A DNA stretch of 5,971 nt. Origin: Bacteroidota bacterium. GTDB taxonomy: Bacteria; Bacteroidota; Bacteroidia; NS11-12g; UBA955. Shown here piece after piece: positions 5,165-5,971 of this stretch (the stretch's first letter is position 1; the number at the start of each line of letters is the position of its first letter). The notes under the pieces are model-generated. The model had not been told where the DNA came from, did no database searches, and saw only the letters and a program-made list of their open reading frames with translations. Made by a program: the position numbers and the translations under genes. Location: positions 1 through 5,971 of the forward strand of contig JAURQA010000140.1 in assembly GCA_030836345.1 (NCBI GenBank), read 5' to 3'.

Positions 5165-5971
5165 TTAAGACCCCTTTTGCCTGATTTGGTGAAATCCAAT
5201 TCCCAAGGCTTTCTCAAAATACCTCAAGGACTTTAGTTCTTTGGAGGTAACCAATGCCATGGAAACTCCCGTTTTTCCAGCTCTGGCTGTTCGTCCACTT
5301 CGGTGCGTATAATATTCTTCCTTATCCGGCAATTGATAATGAATAACAAAAGCCAAATCTGGCACATCAATGCCCCTTGCAGCTAAATCTGTAGCGACTA
5401 AAAATTGCAATGATTCATTTTTAAAAGCACGCATGACTTTGTCTCGTTCTTTCTGGAGCATATCTCCTTGAATACAATCTACTTTGTAATTCTTGGCTTG
5501 AAGCTGCTTAGATAGCTTTACTGTGGCATTTTTTGTTTTGCAAAAAATAATGCCTCGTTCTTCCTTTTGGTATTTTAAAAGTCGAAAGAGAATTTCAGAT
5601 TTATCTGATTCCTCACAAATAATAAACTGGTGATCGATATTTTTATTGACGGTAGCCTTTGGGTTCACTGTAATTCTCGACGCACTTGCATGGATGAATT
5701 TCTTAATAATTTGTCTAATTCCATCCGGCATAGTCGCAGAAAAAAGCCATTTATTTTGAACTTCTTGCAAATGGGTAAGTATTTGCTCCAGCTCCTTTTT
5801 AAATCCTAAACTCAGCATTTCATCCGCCTCGTCTAAAACTACAGTAAAAACATTGCTCAAATCAACGGCCTTCCTTTTCAATAGATCAACTAATCGTCCG
5901 GGGGTGGCAACCAATATTTGAGTGGGTCTTTTTAAGGCACTGATTTGTTTTTCAATAGGAGCACATCCATA
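5165..5971 (-). CDS. DEAD-box ATP-dependent RNA helicase, N-terminal part outside window
   Basis: The frame stays open past the right edge, so the TTG at 5914 (inside ILVATPGRL) is not the start; 268 residues are visible. They cover the later part of RecA-like domain 1 and all of domain 2. In visible numbering: TPGRL (motif Ib) 23-27, DEAD (motif II) 47-50, SAT (motif III) 78-80, GIIFCKT (motif IV) 140-146, QGD near 168-170, ATDLAARGID (motif V) 193-202 and HRSGRTAR (motif VI) 223-230. Motifs Q, I (Walker A) and Ia must lie beyond the window. Such enzymes unwind short RNA duplexes in ribosome assembly, mRNA decay or cold adaptation; the RhlE/CshA/DeaD subtype cannot be assigned. The protein ends about 38 residues after motif VI (RQKGS), so it lacks the basic or RNA-binding C-terminal extension seen in many bacterial relatives. 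It converges on the desaturase gene with a 6-nt gap. Confidence 0.95.
   Translation of the reverse strand, partial: YGCAPIEKQISALKRPTQILVATPGRLVDLLKRKAVDLSNVFTVVLDEADEMLSLGFKKELEQILTHLQEVQNKWLFSATMPDGIRQIIKKFIHASASRITVNPKATVNKNIDHQFIICEESDKSEILFRLLKYQKEERGIIFCKTKNATVKLSKQLQAKNYKVDCIQGDMLQKERDKVMRAFKNESLQFLVATDLAARGIDVPDLAFVIHYQLPDKEEYYTHRSGRTARAGKTGVSMALVTSKELKSLRYFEKALGIGFHQIRQKGS

Noticed and set aside
5148..5169. Possible bidirectional terminator between the desaturase and helicase genes
   Set aside because: The stems are only 5 bp and AT-only, with no T-tract on either strand.

Overview
The window looks like ordinary chromosomal DNA from a member of the Bacteroidota, probably Flavobacteriales or a near relative. 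The signs are moderate AT richness, no Shine-Dalgarno sequences at gene starts, promoter candidates of the TTG-N17-23-TAnnTTTG type, and proteins typical of that phylum (a DUF2480 protein, a DUF5723-like outer-membrane barrel, a DUF2400/TIGR02757 protein, a plant-type soluble acyl-ACP desaturase).

Layout. Bases 1-975 (+) hold the 3' part of a putative outer-membrane beta-barrel gene. It converges on a minus-strand block that reads, in transcription order, cystathionine gamma-synthase/lyase (3926-2781), a TIGR02757 protein (2779-2015), thioredoxin (1890-1570) and a DUF2480 protein (1508-1005). The first two are joined by a 1-nt gap (TAA-g-ATG). Thioredoxin follows after 124 nt with its own promoter candidate. 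DUF2480 follows after 61 nt that contain a strong hairpin. A 254-bp divergent intergenic region (3927-4180) carries promoter candidates for both flanking genes and a near-perfect 21-bp palindrome. Downstream on the plus strand is a soluble acyl-ACP desaturase (4181-5158). It converges, with a 6-nt gap, on a DEAD-box RNA helicase (5165-5971, minus) that runs off the right edge.

How the genes fit together. The metB-like, thioredoxin and DUF2480 genes share a loose sulfur/thiol theme: transsulfuration, disulfide reduction, and a protein with three cysteines in motif contexts. The desaturase makes unsaturated acyl-ACP for membrane lipids and is probably regulated separately. I see no mobile element, CRISPR array, RNA gene, toxin-antitoxin pair or phage gene. 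The points most worth a second look are the palindrome beside the desaturase promoter, the hairpin directly before the DUF2480 start codon, and the unusually promoter-proximal start codons of metB and trxA. No undescribed multi-gene system is evident.
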